A DNA stretch of 64,000 nucleotides from Phocaeicola dorei. Lineage in GTDB: Bacteria > Bacteroidota > Bacteroidia > Bacteroidales > Bacteroidaceae. Position numbers and translations under genes: made by a program. The notes below the pieces were generated by a model. The model did no database searches. It was given only the letters and a program-made list of their open reading frames with translations, and had not been told where the DNA came from. Location: the NCBI RefSeq assembly GCF_013009555.1, contig NZ_CP046176.1, forward strand, positions 4,185,501 to 4,249,500, written 5' to 3'. This document shows positions 55,331 through 63,307 of the stretch, piece after piece; position 1 is the stretch's first letter; each line of letters opens with the position of its first letter.

Positions 55331-55564
55331 CCTGTTAAAAAATGGCTGAAATCCTTTTCTAACAAAGTTTCCATATCAGTCGGATAGTTTCTTTCTTTAA
55401 AGTGACCAAACTTAAAAAAAAAGATATATCAGACTAATTTAATGGAAACAGAGTGGAATATATAGCAAGAGTGTTGAGTCTGCAAAAAAGAAAGCAGAAA
55501 TATGATTTACATTAAAGTCAGGATCTAATCTTACTCTGCATTTCATTCTATAAACACAGTTTCC
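55331..55564. other. Spacer with no intact gene between two barrel genes
   Basis: It holds short broken frames. One, in a shifted frame leading into the SPASM remnant, reads FGHFKERNYPTDMETLLEKD, followed by HFLTGSYALDMKNC, and I cannot assign it. A -7-like TAAGTTTG lies on the minus strand at 55407-55414. It looks like rearrangement debris. Confidence 0.4.
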
Positions 55565-57880
55565 CTACAAGCGCCTCAACTCATCATTGGCCGCCCCTGT
55601 ACCTTTATACTTGCTCTTTGTTGTATTAAACCTATAGCGCAATGAAATAGAGAACTCGCGCGAGTCATATCTATGATCTTTTGAGAAGGAATATGCTCCA
55701 CTGCGAAGAAGCGTTTTACTTTTTTGCTGGCGGAACAAATCATCTCCCCTTACCTCTATACTCAAAGCATCATTCAAGAATGATTTTCGCAGTGAAATAT
55801 CAACATAGCTATTAAAACGATCAAAATATACATTGCGCAAATCCCCCTTACTCCTGAATTGCATATCCAAACTAAGAAGGAAATTTTCTGGCAATGTAAA
55901 TGAATTAGACAGCACACCCGTAAATCTGGGTTCATTCAATTTTAATTGTTGCCCATCACTATCAATAGTCAGCCATTGTTTAGTTATTCCAAGACTTAAA
56001 CGGGATTCCCATATACCAATATGAGGCGAAGCCGAAATAAAGGCATTCAGCATAGGCAGACTTTTATTCAAATTAATACTTTTCAGTAAAATGGTATATT
56101 CATTCGGATTCAATGGCTCACCCCAATAGATTATAGCATTTTTAGTCTGCTGATAACCTAAGCTGAGTTGCAGAAACTTCCAAGAAGCAATCCAGTTAAG
56201 ATTATGAGTGATTTCGGACTTCAATGTAGGATTTCCCTGCTGTATGCTGAAACGGTCTATATATAATGAACTATTGCTCAACAGCCTGTATGAAGGACGT
56301 TGCGTCTTTACCGTATAACTAATTTGCGTCTTAACCTTTCCAATCCGAGTATTGAAGGAAACATTCGGATAGATATTATCATAGCTACGGCTCTGGTCAT
56401 CTATATGCAGATCATCTTTATAATAATCAAATTTTATTTGCTCATAGCGTGCACCAAGTATAAAGTCGCCTATGGAAATAGATCTGCTATATTCGGCAAA
56501 AGCCGTTATATTCATTTCATTCATCTTGCTGTTGGATGAAGGCACATAATTTTCAACATTCAGATAATTGTCTTTGCGATGGGTATAAGTCCATTCTCCG
56601 CCTACTGAAAATTTTCCTTTCCACACAGGATAGGACAACACCAGTTTGGCTGCTGCCAAATTATTTGCCACATCACTTGCAGCATGTACATCCCGGTCCT
56701 CCTGCTCTTCACTTTCCTCGCCAGTAATGTCCTCCTGTAAATAACCGCTTTGATAGTAGTCGGCATTGAAGTCTATTTCCAGATTACCCACGCGCCCCGT
56801 ATAGTAAGCATTCAACTGATGATTTAATTCATTATCTGTTTCTGAGCTTGTAAAATTCTGTAAACGATCAAATACCTTACCGTCTAAACTGACTTTACTA
56901 GTTGTATAAAGCTTACTATCATATCTGGGGCTTCCCTGAATAGAGTATTTTATTCCGATAGAATTATTTTCATCAAACATATAGTTCATTCCGATATTTC
57001 CTCGCAGCCATTGCTTATTATCATTATATTTCAATTGATTTTCCAAGTCCAGCTGTTTCTTTGAAATTAAAGTCTGATGTACATTGGTGCGTTCACGAAA
57101 TTCCATCTTATCATATCTGAACATGGCAAACATATCCAGCCCATTATGGCGATAGTTCACATCTGCCTGTTCCACTAAGTCTACATTTTCACTTTGATAA
57201 TAACTGGAATTTAGATTGAATCCGAATCCATCGCCAGTGCGGCGGATAGTCTGAATGCGCACCACAGCATTTACAGTGGCATCATAGCGCGCACCGGGAT
57301 TAGTTATCAATTCTACATGCTTAATATCTTCCGAACTGAGTTGCTCCAGCTCAGACTTGTCGCGTACTTCCCTGCCATTGATATAGATAAGAGGCGTTCC
57401 TTTGCCGAATACTTCAAAGGAATCTTTATCCTTCAATATACCGGGCACTTTTCCCAGTACATCGTTTGCCGATCCTGCCTTTGCTAATACGCTGTTCTGC
57501 ACACTTGTTACCAATGCATCGCCTTTCATGCGAGTTACAGGCAAATTGCCTTTCACTACTACTTCACCCAGCAGTTGTGTATCCGAGTGCAACAAGATAG
57601 TGCCTATATTCCTGTCCTTACATTCCTTATATGTTGTAGCATAACCTACAGATGAAATGCGTAATATCCCTTTAGATGAATTTTCGGGTATGGTAAATTT
57701 TCCATCCTGGTCACTGATAGTTCCATATATAAAAGTAGAATCAGGCAATGATAAACATACGATATTAGCAAATTCTATCGGCTGATTACTTTCATCAACA
57801 ATTTTTCCAGCTACTGTCTGTGAATATATAGAAGTAGTAGAAACTACCCAAATCAACATAATATAAAGTAACTTTTCCAT
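55565..57880 (-). CDS. Outer-membrane beta-barrel receptor-like protein, in operon with radical SAM enzyme
   Basis: This 771-aa protein has a signal peptide (TTSIYSQT) and a carboxypeptidase-D-like domain (VAGKIVDESNQPIEFANIVCLSLPD). The plug-like region is close to that of the barrel at 52731 (LPVTRMKGDALVTSVQNSVLAKAGSANDVLGKVPGI, GKGTPLIYINGREVRDKSELEQL). The barrel ends in the same SKYKGTGAANDELRRL tail. It starts 11 bp after the radical SAM/SPASM gene, so the two are almost certainly co-transcribed, which makes this barrel the likely transporter or receptor for that enzyme's product. Confidence 0.9.
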   Translation of the reverse strand: MEKLLYIMLIWVVSTTSIYSQTVAGKIVDESNQPIEFANIVCLSLPDSTFIYGTISDQDGKFTIPENSSKGILRISSVGYATTYKECKDRNIGTILLHSDTQLLGEVVVKGNLPVTRMKGDALVTSVQNSVLAKAGSANDVLGKVPGILKDKDSFEVFGKGTPLIYINGREVRDKSELEQLSSEDIKHVELITNPGARYDATVNAVVRIQTIRRTGDGFGFNLNSSYYQSENVDLVEQADVNYRHNGLDMFAMFRYDKMEFRERTNVHQTLISKKQLDLENQLKYNDNKQWLRGNIGMNYMFDENNSIGIKYSIQGSPRYDSKLYTTSKVSLDGKVFDRLQNFTSSETDNELNHQLNAYYTGRVGNLEIDFNADYYQSGYLQEDITGEESEEQEDRDVHAASDVANNLAAAKLVLSYPVWKGKFSVGGEWTYTHRKDNYLNVENYVPSSNSKMNEMNITAFAEYSRSISIGDFILGARYEQIKFDYYKDDLHIDDQSRSYDNIYPNVSFNTRIGKVKTQISYTVKTQRPSYRLLSNSSLYIDRFSIQQGNPTLKSEITHNLNWIASWKFLQLSLGYQQTKNAIIYWGEPLNPNEYTILLKSINLNKSLPMLNAFISASPHIGIWESRLSLGITKQWLTIDSDGQQLKLNEPRFTGVLSNSFTLPENFLLSLDMQFRSKGDLRNVYFDRFNSYVDISLRKSFLNDALSIEVRGDDLFRQQKSKTLLRSGAYSFSKDHRYDSREFSISLRYRFNTTKSKYKGTGAANDELRRL

Positions 57881-57891
57881 AATATATAATT

Positions 57892-59001
57892 TTAATTATT
57901 CATTTTCTGAATGAGTAAAGACCATAATTGAGGGTCCTTGCGGATAGATGCAATTATTAATAATATTTGTTCTATACAAAGAAGCGTTATTTTACAAAAG
58001 TCTTCATTAGGGTATGCTTCAAATTGATTTATTTTATGATTGAAAAATCTATGTACAGTACATCCTCCACATAATCTTTGTGCCCAACATTTTTCACACT
58101 TTTCATTTGATCTAAAATCTATTTCATGATCAAATGGTTTATATAATTCTGGATAATTATAAACATTATAGCCATCAATACTACCTAACTTACATTCTTT
58201 AATACCATTTATTGTATGACATGCGTATATAGTTCCATCAGTGCTTACAGCTAAATACTGATCTATAACAGGGCATATATTAGTAGATGTATTATGAACA
58301 ATAGCATGTAGAAGTAACCAAAAATCTTTAGGCAAATATTTCAGTTCTGTTCTTTTTAAATATTCCAAATCAATGGAGTTCCATAAATCAAGCAATAATT
58401 GCAGACTAAGTTCTTGATCATTGACCACTACACCTTCAATTCCAAAAGTCTGATCCATAAATTTTGAAATATCTTCATGACTATAATTATGATCAATATG
58501 TAACTGCGTATAGGTTGCTTCGTACTGTATTTTTACATTGGTTTTTTCTTGTATAGTATGGATAAAATGAGCTATCCTTTCATAACTTCCTTTTCCATTT
58601 TTATATATTCTCTGAATATCATTAATTTCTTTAGGACCATCTATACTGATAGTCATTGCTGAAATATTTCTCTTGATAAATGCCAGCATCCTATCTGTTA
58701 ATATTGTCCCATTAGTAATAATTACGAAATTAGGCAAAATATCTATTTTCCCTTCTTCTTTATAATATTTAAAGCGATTGCACACTATCTCCATTCCTTT
58801 AAGATTAAGCATCGGTTCGCCTCCAAAAAAGACAATCTTTTCAACTCTTTCAAATTGTTCTACACAAAAATCTACAAACTCTATTGCTGTTTGCTCTGTC
58901 ATTAGGTTACGTTCTTGATTATAACTTCCACCTCCACCAAAACAATACTTACATCTTAAATTACAATCATTAGATATATGTAAAGTGATTCGCCTTATCA
59001 C
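57892..59001 (-). CDS. Radical SAM/SPASM peptide-maturase-like enzyme
   Basis: The radical SAM motif is CNLRCKYCFGGGGSYNQERN (CxxxCxxC) and is followed by FFGGEPMLNLKG and ITNGTILTDRML. A C-terminal SPASM domain holds CPVIDQYLAVSTDGTIYACHT, then the CEKCWAQRLCGGCTVH cluster and a final Cys (EDFCKITLLC). CxxxCxxCFGGGGSYG-type motifs are seen in enzymes that crosslink ribosomal peptides. I use a GTG at 59001, giving 369 aa; it overlaps the TGA of a 35-codon ORF (GTGA). The frame is open to a TTG at 59130 (412 aa), which is the alternative. It heads an operon with the barrel gene at 55565. Confidence 0.88.
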   Translation of the reverse strand: MIRRITLHISNDCNLRCKYCFGGGGSYNQERNLMTEQTAIEFVDFCVEQFERVEKIVFFGGEPMLNLKGMEIVCNRFKYYKEEGKIDILPNFVIITNGTILTDRMLAFIKRNISAMTISIDGPKEINDIQRIYKNGKGSYERIAHFIHTIQEKTNVKIQYEATYTQLHIDHNYSHEDISKFMDQTFGIEGVVVNDQELSLQLLLDLWNSIDLEYLKRTELKYLPKDFWLLLHAIVHNTSTNICPVIDQYLAVSTDGTIYACHTINGIKECKLGSIDGYNVYNYPELYKPFDHEIDFRSNEKCEKCWAQRLCGGCTVHRFFNHKINQFEAYPNEDFCKITLLCIEQILLIIASIRKDPQLWSLLIQKMNN

Positions 59002-59105
59002 TTTTCTTTTATTTCCATTTTGAATATTTGTGCTATGCTCGCCTTTATTTGAAGCATATATAGATCTAATACTACTTCCTGCTTTTTTAATTCGTCGTCT
59101 TTCAT
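58998..59105 (-). CDS. 35-codon ORF upstream of the radical SAM gene
   Basis: The ATG at 59105 starts MKDDELKKQEVVLDLYMLQ and the frame ends in KMEIKEK with TGA at 59000-58998, overlapping the proposed GTG start of the radical SAM gene. It starts about 60 bp after the -7 element. The product is charged and helical with no Cys or GG leader, so it is not a typical radical SAM substrate. It could be a leader peptide, a diverged precursor, or chance. Confidence 0.3.
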   Translation of the reverse strand: MKDDELKKQEVVLDLYMLQIKASIAQIFKMEIKEK

Positions 59106-59164
59106 GATCGTTAAATTTTAAAATTAACAAACTAGTAAACTATTGTGATTTCTTAATTACATTG

Positions 59165-59201
59165 CAAATGTAATCTCCCACAGTCCGACACCTCCGGACT
59201 G
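59165..59201 (-). promoter_or_regulatory. Radical SAM operon promoter with dyad operator
   Basis: The reverse strand has TACATTTG (59165-59172) as -7 element. Eight bp further upstream, CAGTCCG-N7-CGGACTG (59181-59201) is a perfect 7-bp dyad occupying the -33 region, where a regulator dimer could bind. Confidence 0.55.
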
Positions 59202-59250
59202 AACAAAAAAAAGATTTTCATTTAACATTCTTTCGTATTCTCATAGAAAA

Positions 59251-59292
59251 ACTGCCTTAAATAAAAGTAACCACACTTTTATTTAAGGCAGT
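59251..59292 (-). terminator. Terminator before the radical SAM operon
   Basis: A perfect 17-bp stem (ACTGCCTTAAATAAAAG, 59251-59267 with 59276-59292), 8-nt loop, with a T-run on the minus strand. It separates the DUF6261-like ORFs from the radical SAM promoter. Confidence 0.92.
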
Positions 59293-59339
59293 CTTATAGA
59301 ATCACTTATACAAGTAGCAGATCAATTCATTGCCGCACC

Positions 59340-59762
59340 TTAGTTATTGATAACCGGCAATAATTTTAGGCCCTTTCTCTCATTCTTTTTACGCTTGGCA
59401 TCTGCCTTACGGTTATTGATAACCAATTGATAAGATTCAGCCACAGCATTCAGTTCATCGGCAAAGGCAATAAACAGTTCATTATCATAATAAAAGAACA
59501 TATCATTTACCAATGAATATAGCTGATTCAATAATCCATTACAGTTCTTATGCAGACTAGTAGCCGAAAGACCTTTCTGTTCTTTCACAATACCACGCTG
59601 TGTATCTAAGTCCAAATAAAGATTATTTGCCTTTTCCACTTCAGTGATGCGATCAGCCAGATTCAGTCGTTCTACTGAATCATGGTTTTTCTCTGATTGC
59701 AGAATCAAAATGTAACCTGCAATACGGGCAGACATATCGGAACGGGTAATTATCTTATTCAT
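59340..59762 (-). CDS. DUF6261-like protein, C-terminal part
   Basis: This 140-aa helical protein (ADRITEVEKANNLYLDLDTQRG, LLNQLYSLVNDMFFYYDNELFIAFADELNAVAESY) ends in a basic tail and KLLPVINN. The helical pattern resembles the C-terminal half of DUF6261-family proteins, which are usually about 240 aa. The preceding ORF looks like the N-terminal half, so the gene may be split. An ATG at 59762 is available, so separate translation is also possible. Function unknown. Confidence 0.55.
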   Translation of the reverse strand: MNKIITRSDMSARIAGYILILQSEKNHDSVERLNLADRITEVEKANNLYLDLDTQRGIVKEQKGLSATSLHKNCNGLLNQLYSLVNDMFFYYDNELFIAFADELNAVAESYQLVINNRKADAKRKKNERKGLKLLPVINN

Positions 59763-59781
59763 TTTATAATTTCCAGTCTGA

Positions 59782-60165
59782 TCAATAAGGCTTTTTGCAG
59801 CATCTTGATCTTCTTTTGTTCCTATATCTCTTGCTCTTGATGTTCATCTGTAATGCGCTGAAACATTTGCGACGAATATCATGGGCTTCGGACAGACCGA
59901 CTGTTTCAGAATAAAGATGGCTTTTATTTAACTTTTGACCATATTCAGCTAATATAGCCTGTAATGCCAAATGCTTGTTGGTTAAATCCACTTTATCGTT
60001 TGCTGATTCAGGTATCTTTCCAGATCCGTCTTTTACAACTACATCCGACGAACCTTTCAATAGCTTTGCATATTTATCATATACACCTAACCAACGTGAC
60101 ATAAAATCATAGTTTTCTGACAAATTCAGAAAATTAATAGAAACTAATGCTCTTGCTTCAATCAT
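59782..60165 (-). CDS. DUF6261-like protein, N-terminal part
   Basis: This 127-aa ORF begins MIEARALVSINFLNLSENYDF and is helical to about residue 110. It then degenerates into a basic run (SKRYRNKRRSRCCKKPY), which suggests that the frame has been lost. In the shifted frame the end reads EHQEQEI, a stop, then EQKKIKMLQKALLIRLEIIK, which looks more protein-like. It lies about 80 bp after the truncated radical SAM gene. Confidence 0.5.
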   Translation of the reverse strand: MIEARALVSINFLNLSENYDFMSRWLGVYDKYAKLLKGSSDVVVKDGSGKIPESANDKVDLTNKHLALQAILAEYGQKLNKSHLYSETVGLSEAHDIRRKCFSALQMNIKSKRYRNKRRSRCCKKPY

Positions 60166-60245
60166 TTGTTACAAATATTTATAAGTTTAATCCTCATTTT
60201 TATTTGCGAATTATAATTTTCTTATCAATCTGACCACAGATTGGA

Positions 60246-61049
60246 TTAAGAATACTCAAACATTTGCTTCACATTATCTATATAGTCTTCTTTTACACGT
60301 ACCATTGTCTGTAATGTAGAGGGAAATATAGAATCCAATGAAAACTGCAAGAATTTAATTCCAGACTCTTTTAAAAAGTAAATATCATCCTCTTTTAGCG
60401 GTATTTTTGTACTCAATAAAGGTGTGAATCCATATTGCCCCACTTTTCGTATCACCTCTTTCCAATCAGGGAAAGCAAAAATATCACCTCCTGTCAAAGC
60501 CAGATTCCCCCCCATATCATGAGCTTCATCTATCACCTTTATAATTTGCCAACTTGTCAAATCGTTCTTCCTGTTTCTATCCGCATAGCAATACATACAA
60601 TCCGTCCTGCATTGGGTTGTAATCATAAAGTTAAGATTCAGCGGAACAGAAGGACGTTTAGGTATAAAGTCTGTAGTATAAAATAATTCATTATCCGTAT
60701 AAACACTTCCCTCCGATTCTTCCTTAACAGAAGTCAGCAGATACGGGGGAAAAGAAATCGTCACTCCTTTATAATTCCATCCTACTTTTACTGGATTATC
60801 GATTATTTTTCGAATAAACTTATCTATCAGGTCTGGTTTTATATTTAGGGTATTTGCTATATTTTCTATTGAAGCATTTAATTCTCCTTCTCCAATATGT
60901 GACAAGATATATCCAATAGAAGGTGGAACTACGCTTGCAAAAGCCATGGCATATTCTAGCTTAGCAGTAATTAAAGCTGATTTAGCAATGATATAAGAAC
61001 AATTATTTTCGTTTCTAATCACATATTGTGGATTCAAATAGATATACAT
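60246..61049 (-). CDS. Truncated radical SAM enzyme lacking its C-terminal domain
   Basis: From the ATG at 61049 (MYIYLNPQYVIRNENN) it is 268 aa; the open frame reaches a TTG at 61199. The first about 140 residues form an N-terminal domain of the PqqD/winged-helix type found on peptide-modifying radical SAM enzymes. The core follows: CRTDCMYCYADRN (Cys147, 151, 154), LALTGGDIFAFPDW. It stops at about 120 residues after the Cys motif (DNVKQMFEYS), so the end of the barrel and any SPASM domain are absent. It is probably inactive or a pseudogene. I prefer the downstream ATG because a hairpin lies between the two starts. Confidence 0.7.
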   Translation of the reverse strand: MYIYLNPQYVIRNENNCSYIIAKSALITAKLEYAMAFASVVPPSIGYILSHIGEGELNASIENIANTLNIKPDLIDKFIRKIIDNPVKVGWNYKGVTISFPPYLLTSVKEESEGSVYTDNELFYTTDFIPKRPSVPLNLNFMITTQCRTDCMYCYADRNRKNDLTSWQIIKVIDEAHDMGGNLALTGGDIFAFPDWKEVIRKVGQYGFTPLLSTKIPLKEDDIYFLKESGIKFLQFSLDSIFPSTLQTMVRVKEDYIDNVKQMFEYS

Positions 61050-61074
61050 AATACAGCCGTTTTTATACATAAAA

Positions 61075-61101
61075 TAGTAAGGAGGGCATGCCTCCTTACT
61101 A
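61075..61101 (-). terminator. Hairpin just upstream of the truncated radical SAM gene
   Basis: A perfect 11-bp stem TAGTAAGGAGG with a 5-nt loop, followed on the minus strand by TTTTATG. It could be an attenuator or the terminator of a short transcript starting near 61200. Confidence 0.6.
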
Positions 61102-61215
61102 AATTGAATATTTAAGATCCATAATACTTCTATCAACACTGGATGCAAACTATAATCAATCACTCTTTTTTTGTAAATAGTGATATAAAATCTTTTCAAG
61201 ATCGTTTTTAATTTC

Positions 61216-61223
61216 TATATTTG
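61216..61223 (+). promoter_or_regulatory. -7 element of regulator copy 2
   Basis: TATATTTG matches TAnnTTTG 26 bp upstream of the ATG at 61249. Confidence 0.6.
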
Positions 61224-61248
61224 TTCGCTATACATAAATGCAAATACT

Positions 61249-63144
61249 ATGAAAAAAACAATTGGAATAAAAAGAAACTTTATTATTATAATAATAAGTA
61301 TACTCCTTTCTGCCTGCACAAAAAAAGAAAATGCTTCTCAACAAGCGTTGTTGCTTGAATTGGTTCAAGCGGAAGCGGTGATGTATGAACATCCGGATAG
61401 TGCACTGGGTGTATTGCAAGGGATGAAAGTTCCGGCATCATCGGACAAATTGCAAAATGCTACTTGGGCGTTGCTAACAGTGCAAGCCAAGTATAAGAAT
61501 TATAAAGAAGAACTTGCTGACTCTACCTTAATTAATATAGCCTATGATTACTTTATGAAGCAAGACAATCCCCAACGGAAAGCAATGGTACTTTATTATA
61601 AAGGTGTATTATATGAAAAAGCTGATAAAAAGAATGAAGCACAAGAATCCTATTTAAAAGCAATAGAAGAAGTAGAAAAGACGAAAGACTATCAACTGGC
61701 ACATTTGATTTATAGCAGTATAGGAAATATATACCTATATAATTCGCTGAATGAATATGCATTGCAAATGTTTAAACAGTCATTGCACTATGCGAAGCTA
61801 TCCGAAAATAAGAATTATATATGTTCTGCATATTATGATTTGGGAAAAGTATATTCCGTATTATTTGATTTTGATAATAGCATCAAATATTATAAAGAAG
61901 CTATACAAATGGCAGAAACTCTACATAATAATGGTATATTAATAAATGGAATGAACGAATTAGCAGGAGTATATACCGAAACAAAAGATTATCAACCTGC
62001 CCTATCCTATGCCCAAAAAGCTTTAATACTTAAAGAAACAAGCGAATTACCCCTAAAAAAAAGGCTAGAACAAAGTTACTTGGTAATTGGTGACATATAT
62101 AGACGCATTAATAAAACAGATTCTGCCTATTATTATCTGAATAAAACATTATCCTCCAATCGCATGGAAACGATTTGTGCAACTTATGAAATTTTATATA
62201 ATCTAAGCAAAGAGAAAAAAGACTATGAAAAAATGAGCCTATATTGCGATAGTATGGTAGTTTATCAAGATTCTGTCTGGAAATTGCATAAAAATAAAGA
62301 GCTTATGAATATGCAGGAAAAGTATAACCAGCAAAAACTATTGAATGAAAAGAACCAGCTAAAAATAGAAAATAATACTATCATCCGTAATGTACTAATC
62401 ATATTGGTAGTGGTATTCTGCCTGATAGCTATCCTTATCTATATATACCAGCGAAAATTAATCCGTAAAGAGCATATCATACAAAGACATGAAGAAGAAA
62501 TACAGCTGAATACCTTAAAAAGACAAGAGAATGAGAGAATAATCAGTCGTAACCAAAGCCGCATGAAGGAACTGGCAGAACAAATGGAGGCGAATAAAGA
62601 TGCGCAGGAACAGTTGGAGGAGCAAAAGAATGTACTATCTGAAATAAAATGCCAAAATGAAGCCCTGCAACAAGAGAATAAAATGTTGCAGCAACATATT
62701 GATAAATATTCTTCTTCGCTGAATGAAAAGTCCAAAGAACTTGAAAGATTGGGACTTTTAGGAGAAGAAAACCAACGATTGCATGATCGTGAAAGATTCC
62801 TGTGCAACCAACTGATAAAAAAGACAGATGTCCTTTACCGGCTAAAGACAAAGCCCCAATACATGAAAGACGAGCAATGGGAAGAGGTAAAGGAAACAAT
62901 GAATCTATTATTCGATAATTATATAGTAAGGCTTTCCACTCTTGTACCTTCATTGACAGAAAGCGATTTGCAGATATGCTGCTTCATCAAGTTGGGAATA
63001 GCCAATCCGGGAATAGCTGATTTGCTGGGGATAGAATCGACTTCGGTATCTAAAAGAAAATTAAGATTGAAAGAACGTATCACTCAAAAGATAGGAGCAT
63101 TCGGCAAAGGACAGACACTGGATCTGTGGCTATGGGAGTTCTAG
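61249..63144 (+). CDS. Membrane-anchored TPR / coiled-coil / HTH regulator, copy 2
   Basis: This 631-aa protein has the same plan as the gene at 43418. It has a basic start, signal segment and lipobox LSAC, then TPR repeats (about 35-345: KNEAQESYLKAIEEVEK, FDNSIKYYKEAIQMAETL). A transmembrane helix (about 381-401, NVLIILVVVFCLIAILIYIYQ) precedes a long coiled coil and a C-terminal helix-turn-helix (about 568-618, LTESDLQICCFIKLGIANPGIADLLGIESTSVSKRKLRLKER). The end of the protein (KLRLKER...LDLWL) is nearly identical to copy 1, so both may bind similar DNA. It is divergent from the truncated radical SAM gene and upstream of the second DUF3244 gene. Confidence 0.87.
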   Translation: MKKTIGIKRNFIIIIISILLSACTKKENASQQALLLELVQAEAVMYEHPDSALGVLQGMKVPASSDKLQNATWALLTVQAKYKNYKEELADSTLINIAYDYFMKQDNPQRKAMVLYYKGVLYEKADKKNEAQESYLKAIEEVEKTKDYQLAHLIYSSIGNIYLYNSLNEYALQMFKQSLHYAKLSENKNYICSAYYDLGKVYSVLFDFDNSIKYYKEAIQMAETLHNNGILINGMNELAGVYTETKDYQPALSYAQKALILKETSELPLKKRLEQSYLVIGDIYRRINKTDSAYYYLNKTLSSNRMETICATYEILYNLSKEKKDYEKMSLYCDSMVVYQDSVWKLHKNKELMNMQEKYNQQKLLNEKNQLKIENNTIIRNVLIILVVVFCLIAILIYIYQRKLIRKEHIIQRHEEEIQLNTLKRQENERIISRNQSRMKELAEQMEANKDAQEQLEEQKNVLSEIKCQNEALQQENKMLQQHIDKYSSSLNEKSKELERLGLLGEENQRLHDRERFLCNQLIKKTDVLYRLKTKPQYMKDEQWEEVKETMNLLFDNYIVRLSTLVPSLTESDLQICCFIKLGIANPGIADLLGIESTSVSKRKLRLKERITQKIGAFGKGQTLDLWLWEF

Positions 63145-63175
63145 GGAAGCAACTGTCCACATTCCGCATTCGCAC

Positions 63176-63214
63176 AAAGAGGTAATATTCTAATTATTAG
63201 CATATTATCTCTTT
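63176..63214 (+). terminator. Terminator after regulator copy 2
   Basis: AAAGAGGTAATAT (63176-63188) pairs with ATATTATCTCTTT (63202-63214) with one G-U pair, followed by T. It corresponds to the terminator at 45307 in module 1. Confidence 0.8.
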
Positions 63215-63219
63215 TTTAA

Positions 63220-63278
63220 TTGTCCATATAACGTACATATCCGGTCTATCTGTTTTTCATTCTAAATCCATAACTTTG
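63220..63278 (+). promoter_or_regulatory. Promoter of DUF3244 gene 2 with shared upstream motif
   Basis: TAACTTTG at 63271-63278 is the -7 element, identical to module 1. TTGTCCATAT at 63220-63229 matches TTGTCCACAT of module 1 at 9 of 10 positions; its distance to the -7 box is 11 bp longer, about one helical turn. Confidence 0.5.
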
Positions 63279-63307
63279 CAGCATAACAATCAATCAATAA
63301 TATTATT

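Noticed and set aside
55331..55564. 35-codon ORF starting MKCRVRLDPDF on the minus strand at about 55546
   Set aside because: Considered as a peptide precursor, but it is hydrophobic without leader features, sits after a stop in rearrangement debris, and has no promoter.
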